This document shows, piece after piece, positions 12,097 through 22,946 of a stretch of 64,000 nt of DNA. A program made the position numbers and the translations under genes. Position 1 is the stretch's first letter, and each line of letters opens with the position of its first letter. Under the pieces are notes generated by a model. The model was not told where the DNA came from. It made no database searches and was given only the letters and a program-made list of their open reading frames with translations. Source of the DNA: Chiua virens (taxonomy: Eukaryota > Basidiomycota > Agaricomycetes > Boletales > Boletaceae); contig JAHNUO010000001.1 of NCBI GenBank assembly GCA_019787685.1, forward strand, positions 1,178,001 through 1,242,000, in the 5' to 3' direction.

Positions 12097-14747
12097 CTAT
12101 AACGCGTCAAAGTTGATATGATGTGATGTTCTCCTTCTCTCCAACTCGTCCTCTCGCTGAGGGAAAGTATCTTCAGCTACACGCTCATAGTGATCGAGAT
12201 AAATCTTACCTTTTCGTTCAAATGTAGTATGAATACGATGATGGCCAATACCACAGTGGCCACGATCACCGTCAGCGTCACCCATGGAATCCACTGTCCA
12301 GGTCGCAAAAACAACTCGCGTTTCCACGTCCCTTCGCTGAGTCCGGGCGGTGGATGAATAACGACACGCGAATTAGGGATAACGCCCTCCATGTTAATGA
12401 AATGGTCCTCGACATGTTTCGTAGACCCAACGAACAGGTTCTCGATATAATTGTTCGTCCGACCAAGCCCGAAAAACGAATAAGGAGCTAGCAGCGAATG
12501 GTAAGAGCTCTGAGCAAGTTGACCGACTGTTTGAAAAACGTCAATACGCGTTGATGAGCCACTTTAACGGTCATACCTTGAGCAGCCGACCGTTGACCCG
12601 AAGTGTCAAGGACAGTATACTTGTACGACGCGCCAGAGTAACTCACTCCAAACGGCTGCCCGATGCTTAGACAAACTCAATAACACAGACACTGCACTCA
12701 CGAGGTAGGTCGAACCATTTGCAGCGGTACACCACCCATTGTTACACGCACCATTCAGTACTAGACCGCCCCATCAGCACATCCACGATACGAGACAAAG
12801 TAAAACGTACCGATCGCCTTTAGGAAGAATGCGTCATAATAAAAATTGTTTTGAACGAACAAGACCGTGCCATGTCCCTGCTTTCCCGTTCTCTGCACAA
12901 CTATATCCAGCGTCCCCTATCGCGGAAAGAGGGTGTTATATTTCATTAGCACAGGAAATAGAAGGCAACACACATCTTCATCCATGTCGATTAATGCCAC
13001 ACCCCGCGCATCATGCACAGCTTCTAAACTCTCCGCACCGTTCTGCAGCAACCGGAACCCACGTCGTCCCCTTCCATTCGTATCGCACCCTGCAAGACCT
13101 TTCGTACAGGGCTCTGAGATTAATAGCTTGGGTGTGCGTCTATCGCCATTCGCGGCAATAACCAACAAGTCCGGAAAGCCATCCAAATTCGTATCTCCAA
13201 GACGAACAGGAAGTGGAAGCGATGGTGAGTAAGAGGTATCCAGCACGACGAGCGAACTTGAAGGGGAGTTGGCGAGAGATGAGAAAGGAATCTGAACATA
13301 CGCCTGATAGTCGACGACGATGAGTGACTGCTAAAACCCAAAAAAGTTTCCCCTCACATCATTGTTCCCGTTCGTGCTCAAGTCGAAACCAAAATTGGGA
13401 TCCGCGATGCAAAGCGCCTCGGGCGGTCGACAGAGTCGGTTCCCCTGCTTGTCAGTCGTCTGGGAACTCGCAGAGGGACAAACTGGTATCTGCTTATTAT
13501 ACGCAATGTTGATCAGGCAACCGGAGCCGACACCAGACCTCGACGACACTGACGAGCAGGTCGGGAACACCATGTCGATGGTCCCGTCTCGATCTATAAC
13601 ATTCAAGTTGGCACGTATTCCATATCAGATGCCAAGAGACGTACCAACATCCGCAAAACTAATCGCTTGTACTCCAGACGGAAGCGATTCGTGCAACGCA
13701 AGCGAAAACCCAGCATCCTTGTTATTCACCCAAATTTGAAACGACTTTCTTCCGGACCCTTCATCACAGACGAGAAAGATATCTACAGCGAATGAGTACA
13801 GCGCGCTCTCTCGGTCATGAATACTGACCAGCAAGACAGTCTCCATTCAGGTCGATGATGGCATTGCTGTGCGGAGACGCCAATTTACACTGCAACCCAC
13901 CAAGATGCGGGTCGACGCTAGAAACTCAAGTCAGTAAGACAATCCCGGGCGAGACCCTAAACTCGCACAGTTCAAAGAGCGTCGGCTCGCTCTCGGTCGT
14001 GTTCCACGTATTCTTCCACGCCGTCAACGCATCCGACGAAGGGACCATCCCGAGCAAATCAATCTTCATGTCCCCATCCAGATCGACGGGGATAGGCTGT
14101 GCAAGTGCAGACGAAGGCGACGTAATCGGGGTCGACTCTGCACAACACTCAGTTCCAGCTCGAGTCAGCGACGACACCAGGCACATACCAAACGTCCCGT
14201 CGTGACGACCCTTGTACAGCGCCATATCGAGTGTCGATTCAGACCGGCCACTCATGACGAGAATATCCAATTTCCCATCCAGCGTGAAATCGCCTGGAAT
14301 GACATTGTAGATGGGCGACGTATGGTCTAGCTGAGAGCGCTTCCGAAAGACGAATGCATCTAGAGGAAATGGGTAAGGAAATGGGCGGACTGAGAGGACG
14401 GCACTGCTGACCATGGTCCCAGAGGTACACAGACAAGCGTTGTTGCGTCGCGTCGAGCGCCAACACGTCGAGGCTGCCGTCGGATTTGATTAGTGACGGA
14501 GCGGAAAGAAAAAGTTCACTCACAATTGATCGCCGTTGAAGTCCCCGAAGGCTACGATACGATCTCCGTCATCCAGACCCATGGAACCTGCCTCCATGAG
14601 CGAGTTTTGCGTGAATCGTTTGGGAGAGAATGGCCATATTGACGATACGGGGCTGATAAGAAGAAGTATGGCGAGAAGAGTGCGATAAGGTATAGTTGTG
14701 TGCGGACGCGTTCTTGAGCGGAAGGAGGGGAAAGACACCCCTAGCAT
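12097..14747 (-). CDS. ITFG1: T-cell immunomodulatory protein (TIP/ITFG1/Linkin) homologue
   Basis: This is a type I membrane protein with an FG-GAP/integrin-alpha-like beta-propeller ectodomain. The N-terminus has a signal peptide (hydrophobic core TLLAILLLISPVSS). Calcium-loop style FG-GAP repeats follow: AFGDFNGDQL, PGDFTLDGKLDILV, PVDLDGDMKIDLLG, and DTNLDGFPDLLV near 13190. A single membrane helix (WIPWVTLTVIVATVVLAIIVFIL) lies near the C-terminus, and a short basic tail ends HHINFDAL. The last exon is best joined through a 53-nt intron (GTAAG to CTCAG) so that LNEK is followed by REDELERRR. About eight introns. In animals this family acts in cell adhesion with RUVBL partners; a role in fungi is not established. 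The start was chosen for the signal peptide. Confidence 0.85.
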
Positions 14748-14957
14748 ATCGGTTTGCGTGGCGGGTGAAAGGTGTTTGATTGTAGATGACGTAAGAATTA
14801 AATGATGCTACCAGGTTGTATTGGTTGTCCAAGGACTTGGATGCTACTAATCGGCAAAAACAATATCGATGGTGCTACAATATGGAACGACCCAGCGCTC
14901 GGCAGCATTAGTTGATGGAACTCTCAGACTACAGCACCAAGTACAATAAATTTAGAA

Positions 14958-17900
14958 TCATCTGAGAGGATCAAAGTCGCCCCAATCATCCTTCGTCACC
15001 GGTTTGTTAGTCGCAACAACGCGAGTAGGTTGCATAGGCGTTAACATGGACGACATCGAAAGAGGAGACGCTTGAAGGGGAGATGCTTGCAGTGGTCCAG
15101 GAGGTGACGACATTGAAGGCATAAAGGATCGTAGAGGCGGCATAGTTCGGTGTAGAATAACTAGGGGGAGATGCAAGGGTTTTGGATGGAGCTGCCGTGA
15201 GATCCGCGAGCGATATATTATAGTTGGGCTTCTGAGCTGCAACGGCAGGTAGTGTGGAGTATGTCGAAACGGGCTGTGGTTGTGATGAAGGGCCCGACAA
15301 GCGATGTGATTGAATTGGCTGTGGGAAGACCGATCTATCAAATGACGATGAGACTATCGGTTTGGCCCTAGTCGTGGAGGTCGTGAAAATCCTGTATCAG
15401 TCACAAATCGTGGCGATGAGGTAACGATTGGGTCTGCGGAAGTTGAGCGGTTGGGGCTGTTGGTGGACTAATGGTCTGTGGTGCCATGGGTGTTGCAAGC
15501 CGATGTTCCAGAGTCTACTGAATCATCAGAACTTGGTTTCAGTATCAATGGACTCTACTGACCTCGGGAGTGCCAGTTAAATATACTTCCCCAAACGTCG
15601 TCATCCCAGCCCTTTGAATCGACGACCGTATCGGGCTTGATATTGGTATTGTTACGCCCCACCAATGTTTCAAAGTCGACACCTGAATCAAAGTTCGGCG
15701 TTGGAACACCATTAGCAGTCGCTGATTGATCTTCTATGCGTTGCGAGTCTCGTAAGAATTGGTTGTGTTCCTTCTCAACCCGTTCCCCGAGTTTGCGAAT
15801 GACCCCCATGAATCGCTGGAACTGTTGGACGTTCAACACTAAATCACCGCGAGTCTCAGCTAAAAAACAAAAACTTGGACTGTGCGCAGTTAACATACAT
15901 GGTCCCATGGACATCGACCAGAGTTGTGGGAGGACGAGAGTTGCCACAGCTTCTCTATCAATCTTGAACCCCATAGCTTCTTGGACAGAAAGAGTAGCCA
16001 TCTGTAAGACACGATGCATTTGATCATACTTTATGCTGGGGGATAGCGACATACCATCACAGCGGGTTCCTTGGTACGGATCTTCGACAAGAGAGGACAC
16101 AGCTTCTGTGTAAGATTCATCTAGCAATACTCTCAACCTAAGTCTCGTGCAGTGAGACATGTAGACTGACTTGATCGAGGGTCTTCACCATACTCAGGAA
16201 CGTGAGCAGCGTGGCGACCTTGACTGAGAGTAGTTTGGTCTTGGTAAATACCAACTACGGAGATATGAGCACACCATGAAGATGGTCTTCAGGTCCAAAC
16301 TAACCGCAACGCGAGGAAATAGTACGCCGGACACTTCCGCATAATCAATGGTTTCACATAGGTTAGGGACCACCCCCAAAGCCCGTTCTACAACCTGTTT
16401 GATCGGATGATCAATATATGGAACATGAACCGCACCGATATACTCACCACAGAATGCTCCGAATCTAATGCATGATATACGAGTGGCAATACCTCTTCAC
16501 TATATGTTAGTACCTCAGGGAAGAGTATGAAGACTAATACTCACGTTCCCGGAACACTCCCTTTTCAGTTTTGCTCTGTAGCATTTCAAGGTTATCTAGC
16601 AACGTAAGCATGTTTTGCGGTGGATCTTTGACAGTGAACAATGGCCTCAGACTGGGTAACACAAGCTGCGCAAACTGCGGAGCCGACAGAATATTCGAGA
16701 TAGCGAAAACATTAGGCAGAATGTATGGAAGGAGATGAACGTCCTTCATCTGCCATTCCGCACCATGTCAGTACGCGTTCGGGCGACGTCCGGACCGAAG
16801 GTGCCGTACCTCTTCCAGCAGTGATGGTAATATCTTCCGTGTTCTCAAACCTTCCGAAAATTTGCTTAGTACTCCGGTTAGGCCTTTCATAAAGGATACT
16901 TTCTCTTCTCGCGTCTTTGCCGTAAAGTTTGATCGATCCAAGAAGTTTAGCGTGGAGATTGGAAGCGAAGAGAAGAATGGGTGGGATGGAAGAGTAGACG
17001 GAGTTGGCCTACTTTGGGACCCTCGCGTGATGAGCGTCCGTAAGAGATCTTAGAGTATTTGATTATCAGGCTCGGGTAAACGATGCAAGGATGAAACAGA
17101 ATACCCTGCAAGTCTGGGTCCAAGTTCCCTATATCTGGAACTGGTCGACCCGCATTATCGCGCAGGCCCCCGAGGCTTCCGTGATTCTGGAAAGGCGGTT
17201 TACCTTTACAGTGAACGGCATAGATAACAGCACCAAGAGAGTACATGTCAGATGCTGTGACGAGTACCTCATCCAAAGCATATTCCGGAGCTGTCGTGAT
17301 ACTTCAACGCGACATCGCTAACAAGCAAAGGGAAGTGAGAGTACCGATGTAATCGAATGAGCGTTGGATGTATGAGGGGACTCGACCATCAAATCCGGGA
17401 AATTCCCATTGTGACGGTGATCCCTCGGCGGTCATCAAAGGGATGGTCAAACCCAACCCAGATATTTTCCAGTCACCCTGCAGCAGCCAGGAGTCGGTCC
17501 TCGCGTAGATGATGCTATAAGAGCACGTCACGTACTGCTCCGTTGATAATGATGCACTCTGGTTTCAAGTTCGAATGGATGAGTTTGGCGGATGAATGCA
17601 AGAACGAAAGTCCTTTGCACAGCTGCAGGATGCCCTTTTGGATCTGGCGAAGATGAGCATACAAAAGGGGAAACAGGAGAGTTATCACTCACTTCAATCT
17701 CATCAAGTTCGACGACGGGAGTGTGATATGACCCCCGCGGTATTGACATATCCAAAGAAGAGACAACGGGCTCCGTCGCGAAGATGAGCTCGTTGCGAGT
17801 TTCCTCGAGAGGCTCGACCATCTCTTCACGAGATCGGTCAGATGAGGAGATAATAGTTAACACCGAAGGGACGTACCAAGGATGGACGGATGACGCAATT

Positions 17901-18259
17901 TACTCGACGCAGCAGCCTAAATACGTGGTCAGTTCTACATGGTCGCCAGTGACAAGCATAGCTTTGACCTCGGTCTTGAGCACTTCGAGGACGCGTTCCT
18001 TGGATAGAGGGCCGAGGTTCTCCATCTCTGCTCGCTTGTCGAATGTCCAGACGGATACACGCTTGCTCGTGACCTTGTGTGTCGCATCTTGAACCTTCCA
18101 TAGACCAACCTTCGTAGAGGCTGCGGGGAAATGTGCGCCAGAAAGCGAGGCTGATCCTGATGGAACTGGCGTGGATGAGCGACTTGCAGATTGTGGGCCG
18201 ATGTTATACGACTGTGATATCGCTGTCCGAGAGAAAAAGGATGTTGCTGCAGCAAACAT
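14958..18259 (-). CDS. SCYL2: SCYL2-type Scy1-like pseudokinase
   Basis: This is a Scy1-family protein linked to clathrin-coated vesicle and endosomal traffic. The N-terminus SFFSRTAISQSYNIG is typical. The kinase-like domain (about 18190-16950) has degenerate catalytic motifs: the HRD position reads HSNLKPECI (about 17560) and the DFG position reads ISGLGLTIPL (about 17450), so it is a pseudokinase. A HEAT-repeat middle region (about 16800-15650) follows, then a low-complexity tail ending DDWGDFDPLR, the conserved C-terminal acidic/aromatic motif. About ten introns of 45-60 nt interrupt it. Its ATG lies 133 bp from the divergent HIBADH start. Family assignment is firm; exact exon ends in the middle region are not all resolved. 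Confidence 0.9.
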
Positions 18260-18392
18260 CGTGCCGCCGAATGGTCGCTCTCAAACTTCGTGATGATATT
18301 ACTGGACGACTTGTGCTGACGTAATGTAACCGACATTGAAATGAACAAGCAAGATCTAAACTTGTTGAACATCCTTCCGGACCTCACCAACC
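18260..18392. promoter_or_regulatory. Divergent intergenic promoter region (SCYL2 / HIBADH)
   Basis: There are 133 bp between the two ATGs. I saw no distinct motif in it. Its interest is the short divergent spacing, repeated at several places in this window. Confidence 0.3.
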
Positions 18393-19567
18393 ATGCGGCC
18401 AACCCTTCGTGTGCTTGACTCTCGTATAGTGCGTTCCAAGAGCACTGCGTTCATCGGTCTGGGTCGTATGGGCTCAGAGATGGCCTACAACTTCTTCTCC
18501 AAACAGTTGAAGCAATCCGCGGACACACGCTTTGTGGTGTGCGACGCCGTGCCGGAAAGTGCGGCGACATTCCGTCAGAAGTTCCTGTCTCAGTTTCCTG
18601 GGGCGAGCATGGATGTCGTGCAGACACCCGAGGAGTAGGTGGCTCATGATTTACCTGCCGCAGCCAGCTCATGCAGACGTATTTGGTAGAGCTGTGCGAT
18701 CTTCCCAGACGGTGATCACGATGTTGCCATCTTCACCCCAGGTTAGGACGGTGTATTGTGATGGGAATGGAATTATACCCGCGCTGAGAGGACTCACTCG
18801 TGCTGAAACGGAACAATCGCTATTCATTGACTCCACGACACTCGACGTGGGAGTTGCGCGGGATGTGGCTAGCGATGTCACGGAGACAGGGGCACGCATG
18901 ATTGACGCACCCGTATCTGGAGGTGCGTACTTATTATCAACAAAGAATTTATCGGCACAGCCCGTTGAATTGAAACAAGGTGTCGGCGGAGCGCAAGCAG
19001 GCACGCTGTCGTTTCTGGTCGGCGGAGAGGAAGAAACTTTTTTACAGGCACGACCGATTTTGGAGCTGATGGGGAGGCGAATAATTCACTGTGGGGCGTC
19101 TGGGGCGGGGTTAGGTGCAAAGATTTGCAATAACCTTGTGCTGGGTGTACAACAGATTGTTGTGGCAGAGGCTATGCTGCTTGGGCGGAAATTAGGGTTG
19201 AACCCTGCGGTTCTTGCGGGGGTAATCAATAGTTCGACGGGGAGCTGCTGGGCTTCTTCTGTCAACAACCCGGTGCCGTCTTCGCTTCCGGACAAGTCGC
19301 CACCATGCGAGAAGGACTATGAAGGGGGCTTCGCCACGGCGCTTATGTTGAAGGTAAGCATAGAGAACGATGTGTCAGCAAATTGAACAATTGTCGGGAC
19401 AGGACATGGATCTGGCGCGGAACATGGCAGATGCAAACAAGAGCGTTCTGCCACTCGGAACGGCTGCGCGAGGCATCTACGCAGAGGCTATTGAGCGGCG
19501 ACCAGAGATTGGCAAGAAAGATTTCTCGAGTGTGTATGTGTATCTTGAAGGTGGCGACGTCATTTGA
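18393..19567 (+). CDS. HIBADH: 3-hydroxyisobutyrate dehydrogenase, mitochondrial (valine catabolism)
   Basis: This NAD-dependent dehydrogenase oxidises 3-hydroxyisobutyrate to methylmalonate semialdehyde in valine breakdown. The Rossmann motif FIGLGRMGSEMA is near residue 20, after a short Arg/Ser-rich leader compatible with mitochondrial import. The substrate motif DAPVSGG (about 18905-18925) is followed, after an intron, by VGGAQAGTLSFLVGG. The catalytic lysine segment GAGLGAKICNN is near 19100, and GSCWASSVNNP near 19245. The C-terminus reads KDMDLARNMADANKS before the TGA at 19565-19567. About four short introns. All key residues of the beta-hydroxyacid dehydrogenase family are present. 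Confidence 0.92.
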
Positions 19568-19696
19568 ACGGATTTGTATTGATTGGAATGTTACATAATC
19601 TACGAATCTTGTCCTTCTTCGAGATTTGGTTGCCTCCGCGACTTGTCTATAAAGAACGCACTCTGCCGTGACAACCGATCACTCATCCTTTCCACC

Positions 19697-21394
19697 ATGA
19701 CGGTCAACAAACCAACCGCAATCATTTTCGGTGCGTTCAGCTCATTTTCTGTCTATTAGCGACCTCAAACGATCAATGTCTAATAGGTGGCCTCAACACC
19801 TTTTCCCGTTCACTCGCTGCCTTCCTCGTACCCCCAGACGGTACTCCCCTCGTTTCCGTACGCTCCCCTTCTCCCCTTCTCCCCTCTCTAACCCCTTCGC
19901 AGCACCTTCGCATCGTCGACAAATTCACCGTATCCCCTCCAACAACGTCAGTCACCTCCCATTTCTTCATCTTCCTTACTTACCCCTCTACAGCTACCTC
20001 GGCGCACAATTTCCAAAAGTCCTTTTACAGCCAGACGTCGAATATCGCCAAACCAACCTCACCGTCCCTGGTATGTCGCTAGCCCGGGCCCCGATTCCCA
20101 TCTCACAATACACTAGTCGCCGTTGCCTCTGCTTTTGATCCGCCCCCGGGACAGCCTCCTTACTCTTATGTCTTTGATCTCACCGGAGAGGTTAATCATG
20201 ACCGTGGCGAAGTCGTACGCCTCCTTATCCCGCCCCCATCTACTATTGCTGATCCTATCACTCCTTAGATCGCCATCAAGCTCACATTTACTGTCGCCCG
20301 CATCATCGCCTTGGAGGCCGCCAAACGCAACGTCAAGACATATGTCCGGCTACAACAGCCTGTGTATGAATCTCCCGACAAGGGTCTACACGATGAGAAA
20401 CAAGACCTCAAACCAGTGAGACCACTTGATGTCTGGTGGCATGAAACACTCCGCATGTTGGCATCTATTCAAGGGTACTTTTCCAAAATTAGCCCGAAAA
20501 TCTCAGCTTACTCTCGCTAGCCTGAACCTTGTTATCTTGCGCTCCGGCTTCGTTTATGGTCCGTATGTCGAGTATGGCCTCTGTGAGAATCACGCTGCTA
20601 TTTTGGTCATATGATTCTGACACCGAGACTGGAGATCCCCTCGTCATCACCGTGGCATCGGTATATGGCTATATGCAAAAGCCAATGAAGACCATGTACG
20701 TTTCACCCCACTCGTCAACCTTTTTTCCGGCTTACAACCGTTCACAGATGGGGGCCAGGAAAAGAGCCTGTGCATACCGTCCATGTCGATGACGTGGCAG
20801 GCGCATTGTGGGCCTGCGCAGAGTGGATGAACAAGCACGGTCGTGAACAGGCCATCGCTTTGGCTGGTGAAAAGATACCCTTTCATAACGAGAAGAGCAA
20901 ATTTAAGGAGGTTGATGGAATGATTTCCCCTGACGAACAACCGAGCGCTCCCCTGTTTAATTTGGTGGATGACTCAGAGACGACATTAGCGAAAGGCGGT
21001 TCAATGATTACCGAATATTTCGGCACGACATTTGAGTTTTACTCGAATTTCGAGACGACGCTTGCAAAGGTACGCTGCTTGTATTCGCCCGGTGGTAGTC
21101 ATGTTGACTGTCTGTCAGCTCAAGCTAGATGACCTAGTAGAGGAGATCAACGAGCACCACGTTGGGACATGGACGGAGATGCTGCAACAATCGAACCCTC
21201 CGATTACGCAAACGCCATTGAACGCATATATGGACAAGTTTGCGCTGTCGAAACACAAGCTTGCATACAACAACGGAAAGATCAAAAGCATCATCGGGTA
21301 TCAGCTGAAGCGTCCGTTGTTCGATCGCGAGGCATTGAGGGAAGTGGTAGAAAAGTGGAAAGAAGAGAGATCGTGGCCACGACTAGAGGGATAA
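19697..21394 (+). CDS. Atypical NAD(P)-binding epimerase/dehydratase-like protein
   Basis: This extended short-chain dehydrogenase-type protein starts MTVNKPTAIIFGGLNTFSRSL after removal of a 5' intron that uses donor GTGCGT. The first strand and glycine-rich turn are present, but the turn is GGLNTFS rather than GxxGxxG. A mid-region stretch LNLVILRSGFVYGPY (about 20520-20570) is the ILR-xxxVYGP signature of extended SDRs, and HTVHVDDVAGALWACAEWM (about 20772-20830) is the usual HVDDVA segment. The catalytic YxxxK is not evident where expected (the stretch reads PVYESPDKG), so activity is uncertain. At least seven short introns; the C-terminus is FDREALREVVEKWKEERSW. Basidiomycete homologues of this type are unstudied as far as I know. 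Confidence 0.75.
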
Positions 21395-21667
21395 CAACGC
21401 TTTGGGAATTGGTTGGATGAACATCTAATGGATCTGGTTGGTCGTTTTTTTCTGTGTTGCTGTCCTTGTCGGGTTCCCTGTTGTTGATTTCGTATGTTTG
21501 TACCTCGCTGACTTATCGATATGTGTTACATAATTATCTAATTAACTCTTCGTGGATCGCCTCAAAGGCACTAGGGCGGGTTTCCGCAGTCGCGCCTGTG
21601 TCAGCTGCAACGGAAAGTCCCCTTGATATCGGTGTATGTATCTGTAGTATTTGAAGGCGTAAATGGG

Positions 21668-22821
21668 ATGTCTTCACTCTACGCGATGACGTCCACCACA
21701 AACGAGATCCGCAATCGCACTGACTCGCTTGACGAAAACCCTATTTTTGAAGAGCAACAAGGTCTTCTCCAACCCGGACTCCCCACTGCAATCCCTCCAC
21801 CAGCTACCATGGGTTCCGATGCTATCAAGCCAGAAGGCCGCAAAGGCGATGGCGCTGCCAATATCATCGTATGGGTGCGTACGTGTCCGCGCCTAATCCT
21901 CTCCCTCCTCATCTTGTTCGCTTGCGACTACAGTGTTCAGTCGGAGTGAGTGCGCGTCGTATATGCGCGTCGCGTCGCGTCTCATACCCCCCCAGGTGTT
22001 CGTTGTCACATCATGGGCCATCGTCTTCAGCAGCGACCCTGGCTCGCTCGGTTGGTTCAAGTACCACCCCCTGCTGCAAACACTCGCCATCGCGTGCTTC
22101 ACATACGGTAATCCCTCTCGCCCACCGCTCGATGCACATCTCACCCGTCTCGTCGCACAAAAGGTATCCTGACGCTCCAGCCCACCTCCCAGCCAAAGAC
22201 CAAAGCAGCCGGTCTCCAACGCCACAAAATCGCGATGATAGGCCTCGGTGTTCCGCTCATCCTCGCCGGCACCGCCGCGATCATCTTGCAAAAGAACTCG
22301 CACTTGTCGCCGCATTTCACGAGCTGGCATGGGGTGAGCGCGTTGCTCGGTGTCCATGTCCATCTTGACGACGACGTGGTCGTTTCTTTAGACCTTCGGC
22401 ATCATCACTGTCGCGTGGATAGTCATTCAGGCCTTGTTTGGGGGCACGACCGTCTGGTTTGAAGGCGCCTTGTGGGGCGGCGGCATGAGGCCTAAGCTCA
22501 TGTGGAAGTACCACAGGTGAGGACGCGTCCACGCGCGTCGTCTCTCACAGCGAGTGTCGCTCACTTTTCACCCTCTCGTAGATTGTCGGGTTACATCCTC
22601 TTCCCACTTCTCTTGACCACCGCGCATCTCGGAGGCGGTTGGTCCATGTGGGTTTCCATCAATAGCCCCTGGGTCGTACAGCTGCTCGCATACACCGTTG
22701 CGCCCATTTTCATTCTCACCGGCGTTTACTTGCGCATCCGGTGCGTTCTTTTTGCTACCGGGCGCAACTTGACGTGTCCTAATCGCACGCAAACAGGCCA
22801 TCAAAGATGAAATTCTTCTAA
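21668..22821 (+). CDS. Cytochrome b561 domain membrane protein
   Basis: This is a transmembrane electron-transfer protein of the cytochrome b561 class. A polar N-terminus (about 60 residues) is followed by helices carrying the expected heme-ligand histidines: WFKYHPLLQT (about 22055-22080), LQRHKIAM (about 22215-22238), TSWHG (about 22320) and MWKYHR (about 22500). The last helices are LSGYILFPLLLTTAHLGGGW and VAPIFILTGVYLRIR. Five short introns. The final intron ends CAG at about 22797 and the last codons are PSKMKFF with TAA at 22819-22821. The start could also be the Met at 21686, six residues on. It lacks an N-terminal DOMON domain. Its stop is about 125 bp from the convergent Arf-GEF stop. 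Confidence 0.82.
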
Positions 22822-22946
22822 ATTCGAAGACGTGATTTTCAGATACGCCATGACCCCTGCATTGTACCAGTAATCGCTTTCTTGCGTGATTAATGCTTTG
22901 ATGTCTTGTGTCTGTACAAAACATGCAATTTATTTATGGATAACCT

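Noticed and set aside
14958..15341. Separate small gene at the SCYL2 3' end
   Set aside because: It ends DDWGDFDPLR, the conserved C-terminal motif of SCYL2-type proteins, so it is the last exon of that gene.
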